Translations under genes and position numbers: made by a program
Shown: piece after piece, positions 1 through 9,887 of the stretch
Layout: each line of letters begins with the position of its first letter
Numbering within the stretch: position 1 is the first letter of the stretch
The notes under the pieces: generated by a model
Seen by the model: only the letters and a program-made list of their open reading frames with translations
The model's database searches: none
What the model was told of the DNA's origin: nothing
Origin: Irineochytrium annulatum
Lineage: Eukaryota > Chytridiomycota > Chytridiomycetes > Chytridiales > Chytridiaceae
Direction: 5' to 3'
Assembly (NCBI GenBank): GCA_027600665.1
Contig: JADGJL010000637.1
Span: forward strand, 1 to 15,457
Length of the DNA stretch: 15,457 bases

Positions 1-441
1 CCCCTTCCCCTTCCTCCATCCTCCTTTGCTTACCATTCTTTGCAACAATCCTGCTTCTGATATAAAAAATGGCACACAACCCGATAACCTGCGTCAGGGC
101 ATACGCGCCGCGGATGTAGTTGATATAGGCCGGGTTGTCGAGGTCGAACCTGTTCGCCTGAATCAAAAACGCATGTTAAAAAATCCAACCAGCCAACCAC
201 CCAACCGAAGCGACGTAGAAAAACGGAAAAAAAAATATAATACATACGATCTGCATGATAACGAACACAAGCCCGATGTTGACCAGCTTTTATTCCATTT
301 TGTTCGTTAGTCACGCAAGTTTCCCACGCTGACTGCGCGGAGATCGTCCGATCGCCAAGGCCGCGAGCCCCCGGGTGACGATCGCGGATCCAGGAAGAAG
401 GATTTACTCACGGGCCCTGTGAGCGCGGCCGAGGATGCCAT
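1..441 (-). CDS. PHO88: PHO88/SND3 ER membrane protein, 5' part (gene runs off left edge)
   Basis: Seen: three exons on the minus strand, 441-412 (10 codons from ATG), 286-248 (13 codons) and 157-34, separated by introns 411-287 (GTGAGT, CTAAC branch, AAAAG end) and 247-158 (GTATGT...CAG). A third intron starts at 33 with GTAAGC. All phases agree. The joined product starts MASSAALTGP, continues LVNIGLVFVIMQIANRFDL, and reaches a membrane segment followed by RSRIVAKN; the split codon predicts D next. Known: this matches the conserved start of the PHO88/SND3 family (hydrophobic helix, MQ, R-x-D dipeptide region, second helix, then K-x-x-x-K-N-D before the conserved YVEP block). PHO88 was first linked to phosphate uptake and is now known as SND3, a component of SRP-independent targeting of proteins to the ER. 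Roughly the first 64 residues are present; the cytosolic C-terminal part lies outside. The start is chosen because the ATG sits in a good context (GCCATGG) and exon 1 joins in phase. Confidence 0.88.
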
Positions 442-1404
442 GGCTGTTTGATCGAGTTGATGGAGAATGGAGCTGAAAAAGAATGAAGGCTTTGACAGAT
501 GAGTGGGTGTTGGCGTCTCCGAAGAGGCGACGTGAACCCCTGAAGTTCGCCCCTACCCCCTCCGCGCCGCACGAGAGGTCGGAGAACGCCTGGGGGTGGG
601 ACGGAAGACCGCGTCAGTGTGCTGATTAAGCGGACCGCCGGGAAGGAACGCAGACACCTCAAATTTTTCTGCCGTGAGTGGTAATAGAGCAGTCACCATC
701 ACTTCGTGATTTATGCATAGTGAGGAAGGGAGTGTTCTGTCGTTCTTTATGCACCCCTTTATTAACAACGAGGCTTTGAATACGACATTTGTATGGTCTA
801 CTGTTACGTCCGCGGTCGTAAGTTTGCAAATCGACAGGTGTGCATTCTACTCGGGTGTGATGGACGACGCGTGCCGATAAGGGAACCCCACGACACACCC
901 ACCCAGGCCGCAAAGAGCCCCGAGTCCCTCATCGCGCCAATGACAGTCGGCCTTCCTTCCACTCAGTCACGCCAGGTTGATCTTGCGTTGGTGTTCTCGT
1001 CATTGATTTGGACCCTCTCTGAGACATGAAGGGGTGCGATCAAAATCGTCTGTGTTGTGCAGTAGCCGAGACTCCTTTTCAAGTGCACAAACGCCCACGA
1101 AAATAAGTTCTACAAAAAATACTGCCGAAGTTTGGAGGCTATAAACTTCCGTTCATATTCTAGTAAATCAACGTTCCTCTTCTTTATTTACTCTCATTAA
1201 ATTCATATTTTCTTCTGAGCATGGGTACCCAAGAACACCTTGAGGCCAAAGGGAAGAACGAAGTGTTGCCCGGGATACCCGAAGCTAAGGGAAGAAGGTG
1301 TAATAGCTACCCCAAGAACCAACCATAAGTAACATAATGGTCCCTTCGCGCATCCTTTCATATCCCGGAAATATTCCCTCCCATCATATACATATATAAC
1401 CCCA
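442..1404. other. intergenic stretch upstream of PHO88, no supportable gene
   Basis: No convincing gene was found on either strand. The interval holds the promoter and 5' leader of PHO88 on its left side and the presumed 3' untranslated region of the orphan gene on its right. On the minus strand an AATAAA hexamer (1188-1183) lies about 220 bases beyond the stop codon of that gene and could be its polyadenylation signal. Short open frames here have no membrane segments, motifs or consistent splice sites. Confidence 0.5.
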
Positions 1405-2122
1405 TTAAAACCTGTCCCCTCTCTCATTGAATACCTTTGGCTCAAAATATTTTAGTAAATCATCAGCTAACAGTTCCCAGCCCCATGCCTCCTCGCACAC
1501 GCGCTCCCACACCCTACCGCGCACCGTGACACCCTCGCCACCCCCTCCTGCTCCCCTAACCCGTCTTGTACCCCATACACGCCTCTCACGACCCTTTGCA
1601 GCCCGACGACGTCGCCCGCATCCCACGAGAGCATGACGCCCTGCCTGCACACGCTGCTAAGCTCCGGGGGCACGTGATGCCACGTCGCCGTCAACGCAGC
1701 GGGTTGGTGCTCGTGGGAGTAATCGCCGGACAGGGATTGTGTCTTGACGTCCAGCGTTGGTGCGGGAGCGATTTGGGAGGCGGAGGTGGGAGGCGTGAAC
1801 AGGGGTCGGAAGAGCGGGTGCGCCGGAATCAGGATCGAAGGATGAACTATTGGAGCGGTAATTAAGTATGTTTGTCCAGCATGGGGTGGGGAGGAAGGCA
1901 GGTGGCCCACGCGGGTTGGTACTCACGGAAGAGGTAAGCGGGTTTGGCAAGGATGGCCCCCGTGGACGGGTCACGACGGCCGACGATGCGGACGAGCACC
2001 GATCCGGGCGTCGGGGTGTTGTAGAGGGACGGGAGGTGGGCCGGTTTGCCGTACATCATCGGGGACGACGGAGGTGAGGGCGCCGTCGCTCCGGCGGAGA
2101 ACGCTGCGGTTGAGGCGGCCAT
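1405..2122 (-). CDS. hypothetical protein, three-exon model
   Basis: I do not recognise this protein. The model has exon 1 at 2122-1927, starting at an ATG in good context (TCCATGGCC). Intron 1926-1847 has GTGAGT, a CTTAAT branch and ATAG, and exon 2 is 1846-1590. Intron 1589-1534 runs from GTGAGA to GCGAG, and exon 3 is 1533-1405 ending in TAA. Phases agree and give about 193 residues. The first intron is well supported by its splice sites. The second is weaker, because its acceptor skips two earlier AGs; without it the frame closes in an unlikely tail at about 1467. The product begins with an Ala/Ser/Pro-rich segment, then LYNTPTPGSVLVRIVGRRD, a Pro-rich middle, and a C-terminal acidic/aromatic stretch around WELLADDLLKYFEP. 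There are no signal peptide, membrane segments or known catalytic motifs. It could instead be a degraded or partly wrong model. Confidence 0.42.
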
Positions 2123-4680
2123 GGAGGATGGGAGGACAAGAAGTTAATTGCTTGGAGTCTATCAGGTGAGCCAGCGCAGTGGGGCAGAGGCAATGAAACC
2201 GAGAATTGGGGAGCGAGGGTGCACGACCGAGCAAGACCACACAAGTTTGGACTTAATCGAGAGCATCACGCGATCGATGCGCGTCGATCCCACAAAGAGG
2301 AGAAGGGTGCACGTGGTCGTGTAATGGTGGACAATTGACGGGAGGCGTTATACTTACTATACAGATGAATTGGCATCATGACCAGCTCAGCAGGGACCCG
2401 ATTCGCCCTGTAGACGTGACTTGACGTGACAGCAATGAGAAAGCCCCATTGTACACTGGCGCTGAAAAATGTCTCTGCTACGAAGTGAGCACCAAATAGC
2501 TTCACTTTCTGATGGTCTCGTCACAGCCGTGCCGTTCGAACTAGACTGGAGTCCCTTGGGTGTCTGGTAATAACACACCGTAAATATTCGCTCCAGTTTT
2601 TCAGCCAGTGCCCATGCAGCCACTTGCGAGAGAAACGGAGAGGAGGAAGAAGAAGAAGCACACCTCCTCATCAGCGAACGATGCAAAAAACTGGAACTGC
2701 ATTTCCTCACCTAATATATCTTGCAAACGGGAGGTGAACGAGGGCTAAAGGTTGGGTCACGCCCTCACAGTCGAGTTGTCGCCTTCCCTCCGGCAACTCA
2801 ATGGACAACTTGCCCTTGGACTCCATCTTTCCGCAGCTTAGCTGCCCTCTGTTGGAATATGATGAGTCACGCCTTGACTTAACTTCCTCGACGCGTCCAC
2901 GGCGGCATGGACGAGTAGGGTAATTTATTGTAAGCACTTGTGACGAGTTGACGCCGACGCGTCAGCCCACGTCTCTTAGTCTCCATAAACAGTAGAAAGT
3001 GTATAGAACATGTAGCTAGAATGTAGGAGCGAACTACGGCTTAATGTGGTCGGTCCACAGCAAAGGGTCGAAACCTCTTGGTCTCGGCGGATGTGGAGTA
3101 ACATAGGCATCCCCTCAGGGGGAGCACAGGCTCTGACGCTGTAAGCGCAGTTCAGGTTCTCCGACGCCGTCGTCGAAGATCGCCCGCGCGCTGGCCGACC
3201 TGGATACCCTGCCACGCTCCTTTCAAGTACCTTTTAAGTACCTTGACGCCAGGTGAGCTCTCGATTGCAAAGAAAACCAGGTCCCTTCTCTTTTTCTGAC
3301 AGTCGCATCCCAGCGCCACCAAAGCTAAGTGCTATCCTAAATCCCGACTACGAACACCAACCGAAACCACTAACTACCGTCAATAGGAAACTAAACCCCC
3401 GACTACATGCGCGACAGGATTTCTATCCTAACTCAACGCGTGTCTACAGCGCTACCTAAAATATCACGTTTACCTTATATAAGTCCGAACAGTGATATGG
3501 AATAACCCGGCCCAGCAGGTAACATAGCAGGCCACCATTTAACACCGTCTTGCCTCCAGTTATGCGCACAAAATTCAACGCACTCCGTTCCTGACTTCTC
3601 GGCTGGCCACGTTGACCACCCAACCCGTCCAGTGCCTCCACTTTAACTCATTCCTTCTCAGGAGGTCCGACAGCAGCATTCTGTACCCCCAAGCCGCAAT
3701 CGTACGCACAAGCGCAGGCCTGAGCGCAGGACCAAAAACCCGCCCGCCCCATGGTCACATGGGAGTTCCTCGAATCATCAGGGATGTTGGACTAGTCATC
3801 ATCGCTGCACGAGCGGACACAGCCCCGTCGTTGATTTAGCATTCCTGTCCCGCCGCGCGCAGTAAATGTTACACTGCCTTGATTGGCAATTGCAAGGGCC
3901 CTCATACGGTGAGATCGGTCAAACATTCGCGGCAGAGCTTTGAACATCCCATTTGCCAACATTGCTGACACTGATACCGTTGTGGACTCGCAAGTTCATT
4001 AATCGCCGTATGAGGCATTCTTGCTGGTTCAATGCGCATTGGTGCCGGCATGAAGCATGACATTATTTTTTACGAGGTAATATGTCCAACTTTCTCACCC
4101 ACATGAACGACACACAACTTGCAGAACTTTTCCTGCAGGAGAACCACGCTTGCACTGAGCAGCTGCGGGCAGGGTGTGGTACGCCCAAAGGGCATCAAGA
4201 TAAGAGGTAATCCAGCCCTTACGTGCATTGTTGTGCTGCGGCCCCTTACCTGTTAAGCCATGGAATTGTAGCTTCAACGTATATCCGTAATTGTTGGACG
4301 TAGATCTGTAGTGTCGTCAAGGGTAGTCGTTGTTGGATCGCAGCAACGCAGCGAAATATTTGAGGTGGTGTCGAAAGTGTTGAACATCCGGGTCTACTGG
4401 GTTGGAGTAGCGACTCTTCCCCTATGGTCTTGCATCGAGTGCCTTAGCACGTGCTCACAACTTGTCAAACCATGTCACCTGGCTGAGTGCTCGACTCCGA
4501 GCTGAGATATGTTGACAAAATTTAGGTTTGAGCCTTTGGAGGCTACGACACCAAAGACGATGACAATTCTTTGGATACCAGGGAAAGCTGAAGATTCACT
4601 TTAGATCATGTCAGTGATTGTGGTCAAGGTCATTGGCCGTGAGAATGCTTATTGGATTACCTCCCGCCTGTCGCGTCGAC
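2123..4680. other. long gene-poor interval
   Basis: About 2.5 kb without a supportable gene on either strand. Open frames here are short (up to about 107 codons), Arg/Ser/Pro-rich, and do not link through splice sites into a sensible protein. Small features seen: a GAA microsatellite near 2643-2657; a short perfect inverted repeat GCAGCT-T-AGCTGC at 2833-2845; an AP-1-like TGAGTCA at 2863-2869; a tandem repeat of AAGTACCTT near 3226-3243; and a G-poor, C/A-rich plus strand at about 3300-3460. No tRNA-like T-loop (GGTTCGAAT type) or terminal-repeat pair was noticed. The right part is the 3' flank of the decayed membrane-protein copy. Confidence 0.5.
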
Positions 4681-5934
4681 TTATAGTAGCCTTGAGCGAA
4701 CGTCCCACCTATCTTGCCACAAATCTGAAGAGGTTGCGGCCCGGTCTTTAACTCTCGATGATTCCAAAATCCTCTGGAGGGGATAGTTAGACGTATTAGA
4801 GAACAAGATTGGTGGGCCTACCGTGGACACGTTGCTGAAGATCTCTTCCGGACGAGATTTTGCGATCTTCCTATGCCATTGCGGCATCAACAGAATCAAC
4901 CTCTTGTGAAGATACTTCATAATTGCCGCACTGGAGGCGATACCAATTAGCCACACAGCCTCGTTTAAGCAAAGCAGACATACCCAAAGCTAAAAATAGC
5001 GTCAGCGGAATCTGGACGGGTGTCAAGATGGTTTGGTCGCCAGCAACCATGGCAATTTTACTGCCGTTATTCGCAATAGTGAAAATGAGAAGCTGCAAAA
5101 TCCTGAAAATGAAAATATGCTCATCAGCAGAAAAGCTTTCCAGTGAACTTACAGCCCAAAGCTCGATATGCCGACAAACGTGGCATTAATAATCCAATAT
5201 GCATTTAGGATTACCAAAAACCTCGCGGGTGTCGTCATATTGGCGTCGACAACGTATACGTGCACGAAAGGCTCAATGGAGGACGTTGGTATGAACACTC
5301 CGACTAGGAACATCCAGAACCTCATGAGCCGCACAGTGATGAAGACAGCGAGGTCGAGCGCCGTCGATATCGCAGATATCACGGTAGTGTCCTGCATGGC
5401 GCCAAAGAGAATTTTCGCTTTGGCTTGGACTGAACCTGCAGTGAACCTGCGCGAAGAAACTCCTCGTTAAAAAGCTACCAGCGAGCAACGGTGAGGGCGA
5501 CTCTTTAATTCCTCTGTACACCACCCACACAGCCATATGTACATTATATCACTCTTCCGTCACTATGCAACCCCAGCTAGGCAAACTAGGAGGGAACAAA
5601 GCCGACGACCATTGCCGTCTCCGCGTCCGGCTTATACTCCGCCGTCTCCACGAGCACGGTCGACGCGTCGACACGCCTCGTCAGGAAGAGGAGGGCTATC
5701 CAAATATGGATGGCGACGAGGGTGAAGTGGGCCGTCAGAAATACCGTGCGGAGGCTGAGCAACCAAGAGCGTGCCTCGGATGCTGGCCATCGCATGCGCA
5801 AGGGCAGCAGGGAGTCGCGGGAGCGCGGTGCGACGAGTGCGGCGACGGCGACGATTGCTTGACGATCTTTAGGTTGCAACTCCCACCTGCGACAGATTTG
5901 CTAGGCCCAAAGAATATTTGTTGCTGGCGGGCAT
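4681..5934 (-). pseudogene. decayed, 3'-truncated paralog of the multi-pass membrane protein at 6220-8939
   Basis: Seen: exon-like blocks at 5446-5153 (294 nt), 5102-4984 (119), 4930-4822 (109) and 4773-4757 (17) correspond one to one with blocks of 294, 120, 109 and 17 nt in the upstream copy, with matching introns of 50, 53 and 48 bp. Shared peptides include LFLTRRVDAST, VHVYVVDAN, IPLTLFLALG and KSRPEE. The 5' part (about 5880-5588) also aligns with the first exons of the other copy. Lesions: one extra base in the first membrane segment region (near 5755-5765) relative to the other copy; an in-frame TAG at about 5586 with no phase-compatible donor before it; one G lost at the third block's donor, changing its phase; and the donor after the 17-nt exon changed from GTGAGT to GAGAGT (4756-4751). 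Reading then ends at 4681 and the homologous C-terminal half is missing. It could still be transcribed, or be a functional short variant with other splicing, but several independent defects favour a pseudogene. Confidence 0.68.
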
Positions 5935-6219
5935 GATTGGCCGGTGGTAGAGAAAAGTTCAAACGCTCTGCATTAGAACGCATGAAGATACATTATAGCA
6001 TGCTTCTTGAACCGAGGTAAATGTTTTATACAAATGAATTGTCATCACTGTCAGCGAAACGCCTTAATGTTTTGCCTACCCTTTGCGGTCGCAGATATCC
6101 GAGGCGATTGAAGCTGTCTTAAGTTAAAGTTCGAGCAGTTTGCGAGGTGAAATATATGCAAGGTGACTATTCACTTCTGTGCAGCGTTGGAAATTATTTG
6201 CGGAGACCATTATTCCACC
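5935..6219. other. spacer between the tandem membrane-protein copies
   Basis: AT-rich spacer of about 285 bases between the stop codon of the intact copy and the start region of the decayed copy. It presumably contains the 3' untranslated region of the former and the old promoter of the latter. No open frame or motif of note was seen. Confidence 0.5.
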
Positions 6220-8939
6220 TCAAGGTCTCCCCAGAACGTAACAACCGCTATCCGCCTGCTGCCCAACTAGAAACGGCCCGGCGTCCGCTAATATCATAAC
6301 CCCAACCACGGCCAACATCGTCATTCCGACATAAAACACCACCCTCCCGCTATACCCAAAAGCTCCCCACTCCTCCAACGCCAGCGCCTTCGCATAATCC
6401 ATGCCACCGTACCTTCGCTCCGCTAAACCCGCCACCGCCTCCTGTATGAGACCCAGTGCCAGGGACGCGGCGGCGCGCGTCAGCATGTCGGGCCACAGTA
6501 TCTGGGGCACGATGCATGATGTCCATGTGCGAATGGGCGCGGCGGTGAGCCAGAGATAGGATATAAGGATAGAGAGGAGGCGCGAGGCCCAGTCGGCGGT
6601 GATGAGACCGAGGCGGACGACGGCGGCTTGATCGGCAGGTGCTAGTGGGGAGAAGGGTGGTGGGAGCTCAATGGGAAGGGACAAGATTGTAGAGGAAGGT
6701 GAAAGGGATGGGTCAGGGGGAGCTGGTAGCGCCGGTAACGTTGTTGCTGGGTCCGCATCCGGGAGCTCAATGAGTGATGGTATGGTGCGGTCGTCATCGT
6801 CTTCGGCTGTAGAAGTTGTCGTCGATGAAAGGCGGGTTTTGGAAAGGCTCGCCGACAATGGAGTCCCCCGGAGAGCTGATGTTTAAAGTTAGAACTAACT
6901 AATCGGCAAATGAAGTGACACTTTACCAAAGGGCATTCGCGTCACGCTGAATGCTGCTACCATTGGTGACGTTGAAGCCATTGGCGTTAGCAGCCCAGAC
7001 GCTTTCCCAAAGGGTAGCGACCCCGCGGTTTTTCCGAAAGGCAGTGGCTCGACCGTTCTCCCGTGCAGATATCCTAATGTCTTCCCGTGTGCGAGCGTGC
7101 TGCCTAAACACAAGCAATATCAGCAACACGAAATCGGCAAGGAAGACTTCTACTTTCGATAGCGGGCTTTACCCCGAAGGCGTCGTTCGGGAAATATTGT
7201 TTCATCCCCAGCTCATTGGTCGTGGTGCTCGCGCTCGTCTCGCTTAGCTTTGCGACACCTGCGAGCGCTTTACTACGAGCTGTCGACGGAAAACCTGATT
7301 TTGCCTTCTCCAAGCCAGCGAGATTTGGCTCAGGTGCTGTAACTTCCCGACCACTGCTTGCAGAGTGGCCTTCCGCAGAGGCAATGATCTCCGAGATGTT
7401 CGCACTGTGCATGCTTTTGGATTCATCAACGATATCGACTTTCACTGAAACTTCCGGCAGGCAGACGGCGGCGGCTTTACGCTGTGCTCTTCGGAGCAGG
7501 ATCACTTTGACCACTCGTTCGAGGAAAGTAAGGCCAATGGATGCGGCTGTGCAGAGGTAAAAGCTTTTCGGGTATGATCGATAGATGCAGAGCTTTGATA
7601 TAAGGCCCCAGCTTGCCTCCTGCCTTAAAATGCTCATATTAGCGCTAATGAAGGAGATTCTGGTCAGCCTTCAACTCACGCTGTTTCAAATATCATCTGC
7701 AGAACTTGTTAAGTTAACTGGTGGAAAAAGGATATACCTACAGTGGAAACGTTGCTGAAGGTTTCCTCCGGCCGAGATTTCGCTGCCTTCCTTTGCCAGT
7801 GCGGCATCAAAAGAAAGAGCCTCTTGTGGACGTATTTCATTAATGGCGCTCTGGACGCGTTAATCATAAGATACCGCTAATTGTAGCCAGACGACTCACC
7901 CCAGAGCTAAAAAGAGCGTCAATGGTATTTGGATGGGTGTTAAGATTGTCTGCTCGCCAGCAACCATTGCAATCTTGGTGCCGTAATTTGCAATCGTAAA
8001 TATAAGGAGTTGCAGAAACCTATCCGTCCCATGGTTGTCAGCTACTTGTCAGAATGGAAGATTGGAAATAGACTTACAGTCCAACGGTCGATATGCTGAC
8101 ATATGTAGCATGTATAATAAAATACGCCCTTAGGCTTACTAAATACTTTGCGCAAGTTTTGATGTTCGCATCGACGACGTAGACATGGACGCAAGGGTCG
8201 ATGGTGAATGTCGGTATAAATACCGCGACCACGAATAACCAGAAACTCATGGGTCGCACACTCATGAAGATGGCGAGGTCGAGTGCAAGCGAGATCGCGG
8301 TGATTATGATGGAGTCTTGCATGGCGCCCAGAAGGATTTTGGCTTTGGCTTGAACCGAGGCAGAGATAAATCTGCGCGCAGAACATTGTATTAATAACCT
8401 TGCAGCGGCCCGAGCACCAACCCAGTTTACCATTCTACACTACCCACACACCCATCCAGCACAACCCGATGCTGCTCGACCAAGCAAACGCCTGCAAACG
8501 GAAACAAACGGACGAAGCACCCACTTTGATCCCCAATATGTCACAAAACCGAGCATCATCACCGTTTCTGCGTCTGGCTTATACTCTGCCGTCTCAGTGA
8601 GCGCAGTCGACGCGTCGACGCGCCTTGTTAGGAAGAGCAAGGCCACCCAGATCAACGTCACGAGGGCCCCGGCCATAAGTGTGATGGCCGCCGCCAGGGA
8701 GATTGTGTGGAGCTGGAAGACCACCAGTGCGCGACGGCTGCTGGTCATCGCTCGCGTGAATTGGGTCGCGAAGGAACGCAGGCGCGAGGAATGCAGGAAC
8801 TCTGATGATTTACCTTCCCCCGATGATCTTCAGATTTCTGTCACTCCTCCATGAAAGCGTCAAGCGCCGCCGACATCAGCGGGGCGACGACGACGGCGTC
8901 CGCCACCCGCCACCGTAGTCGGCAGCGGCTTTCGTCCAT
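6220..8939 (-). CDS. unrecognised multi-pass membrane protein, nine exons (~717 aa)
   Basis: I do not recognise the family. Exons by phase and splice site: 8939-8845, 8740-8525, 8371-8078, 8019-7900, 7850-7742, 7696-7680 (a 17-nt exon), 7623-7154, 7103-6927 and 6875-6220 (TGA). Most introns are 45-58 bp; the first two are longer (104 and 153 bp) and less certain. A later start at the ATG at 8748 is the alternative. The product has hydrophobic segments near residues 45-69, 124-142, 146-161, 180-214, 226-242 and 305-327. A Ser/Thr/Pro-rich, probably disordered linker of about 250 residues follows, with an acidic DDDD run near 526, then three more hydrophobic segments near 587-609, 631-649 and 676-697. 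Conserved polar signatures shared with the decayed copy include TRRVDAST and VHVYVVDAN. The layout suggests a polytopic surface or organelle membrane protein, but no transporter or receptor motif is visible. It lies head to tail with its decayed copy and divergent from a secreted-peptide gene. Confidence 0.7.
6927..7103 (-). repeat. short repeat LPFGK within the linker-coding exon
   Basis: Exon 8 of the membrane-protein gene encodes LPFGKTAGS followed by LPFGKASG (residues 461-465 and 470-474), and the exon ends in a third partial copy (MPF, split G). The DNA repeats the unit CCNTTYGGNAAA. The third copy overlaps the splice donor GTAAAG. It sits in the predicted disordered linker. Confidence 0.5.
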
Positions 8940-9202
8940 CGCCCGGCTCCAAATGCTGCCGCTCGCGTGTCGCGAGGGTGGTCCATTCTAACCCGACGAC
9001 ACTAAACACGACCACAAAGAAGATGGAGGAAGATGACAACGGAAGATGGAACCATGAATGGAGTCAATTAAGGAAGACGTGTTGGATATTGTATGCGACC
9101 ATCGAACGGCTGTATGATATCTACAAATTGTCTAAGCGTCTGTTTTTCGCCATCCTCGCCATCACAGCCAAGATCTCCCATCAGATCGCCTCGTCATCTA
9201 AC
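8940..9202. promoter_or_regulatory. shared intergenic (possibly bidirectional promoter) region
   Basis: These 263 bases separate the proposed start of the membrane-protein gene (minus) from the proposed start of the secreted cysteine-rich peptide gene (plus), so the two genes would share one promoter region. No TATA element was identified. A caution: the plus-strand frame of the peptide gene is open upstream to an ATG at 9023, so part of this interval could be coding (a 60-residue N-terminal extension) rather than leader. Confidence 0.4.
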
Positions 9203-9614
9203 ATGAACGCCGTCACTGTCCGCCCGTCGAGGTTCCTGGCGATCATGATGGCAATGCTGGCCATGATACTCCTCGTCGCATCCGCCCCGTGAGTCTCACA
9301 TGTCTTTGCATGTCTTTCTCTGAGGCCTTCGGAGACCGGCCATCTGGAAAGTCGGCTGCAATGAACACCGCTGACGTTAATTTATGCTCTATGAATCAGT
9401 ATCGCGAAGGCGGAGCTGTCGTGCGAGACCGACGCTGACGGTAACAACATTTGCAGCATCAATTAATGGAGGAGGAATCGTAGAGGCATCCATTTCCTTC
9501 TGTGATCTCGTCGTATTCGGTTTTCATTGTCGGCTCCTGAAGTGCACCCTTGGCGCTGGTTTCTTGTGTGGTGAAGACCAAACCCCATGCAGCCTGCCCA
9601 TTTTTCGCCTGTAA
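9203..9614 (+). CDS. small secreted cysteine-rich protein (85 aa precursor, six cysteines)
   Basis: Seen: exons 9203-9288, 9400-9440 and 9484-9614 (TAA). Intron 1 is 9289-9399 (GTGAGT...TCAG) and intron 2 is 9441-9483 (43 bp, GTAACA...GTAG, with an ATTAAT branch). Phases agree. The precursor begins MNAVTVRPSRF, has a strongly hydrophobic Met/Leu/Ala-rich core (residues 11-28) and a likely signal-peptidase site after AKA at residue 33. The mature part of about 52 residues has six cysteines at 37, 49, 58, 63, 71 and 78 (C-X11-C-X8-C-X4-C-X7-C-X6-C), which fits three disulfide bonds. If intron 2 is kept, the frame stops at TAA 9464-9466 and yields a 50-residue precursor with a 17-residue acidic, two-cysteine peptide. 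An AATAAA at 9751-9756 may be the poly(A) signal. I know no family with this spacing; secretion is inferred. The alternative start at 9023 would bury the signal sequence internally, so 9203 is preferred. Confidence 0.58.
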
Positions 9615-9887
9615 TTTTTTTGGTCTTCTTTCATCCTTCTCTTCCTTCTGATTTGACTTTATCCAATGCTTTCTACTTCAACGTTATGTGCTTATGTTGA
9701 TTGTGTCATTTTATGCAATGTGGCATTACCGGTTAGACGGCGGGACCTGCAATAAACAATATCGGTTCGGCTTGTCAAATAGTTCCATAGTCGCCGTTAT
9801 TGAAGTACATTAATGTTGTTATCTAATGCTATTTCCGGTTCGTGCTGTCGTACCCGCCGTATTTGGACTTCGTGACACCCAATCGAA

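Noticed and set aside
3253..3459. 68-codon plus-strand open frame
   Set aside because: It is long only because the strand is C/A-rich there; no homology or splice context.
9384..9614. 76-codon plus-strand frame as a stand-alone gene
   Set aside because: Its 3' half is better explained as the last exon of the secreted cysteine-rich protein; its 5' half is the wrong frame of exon 2.
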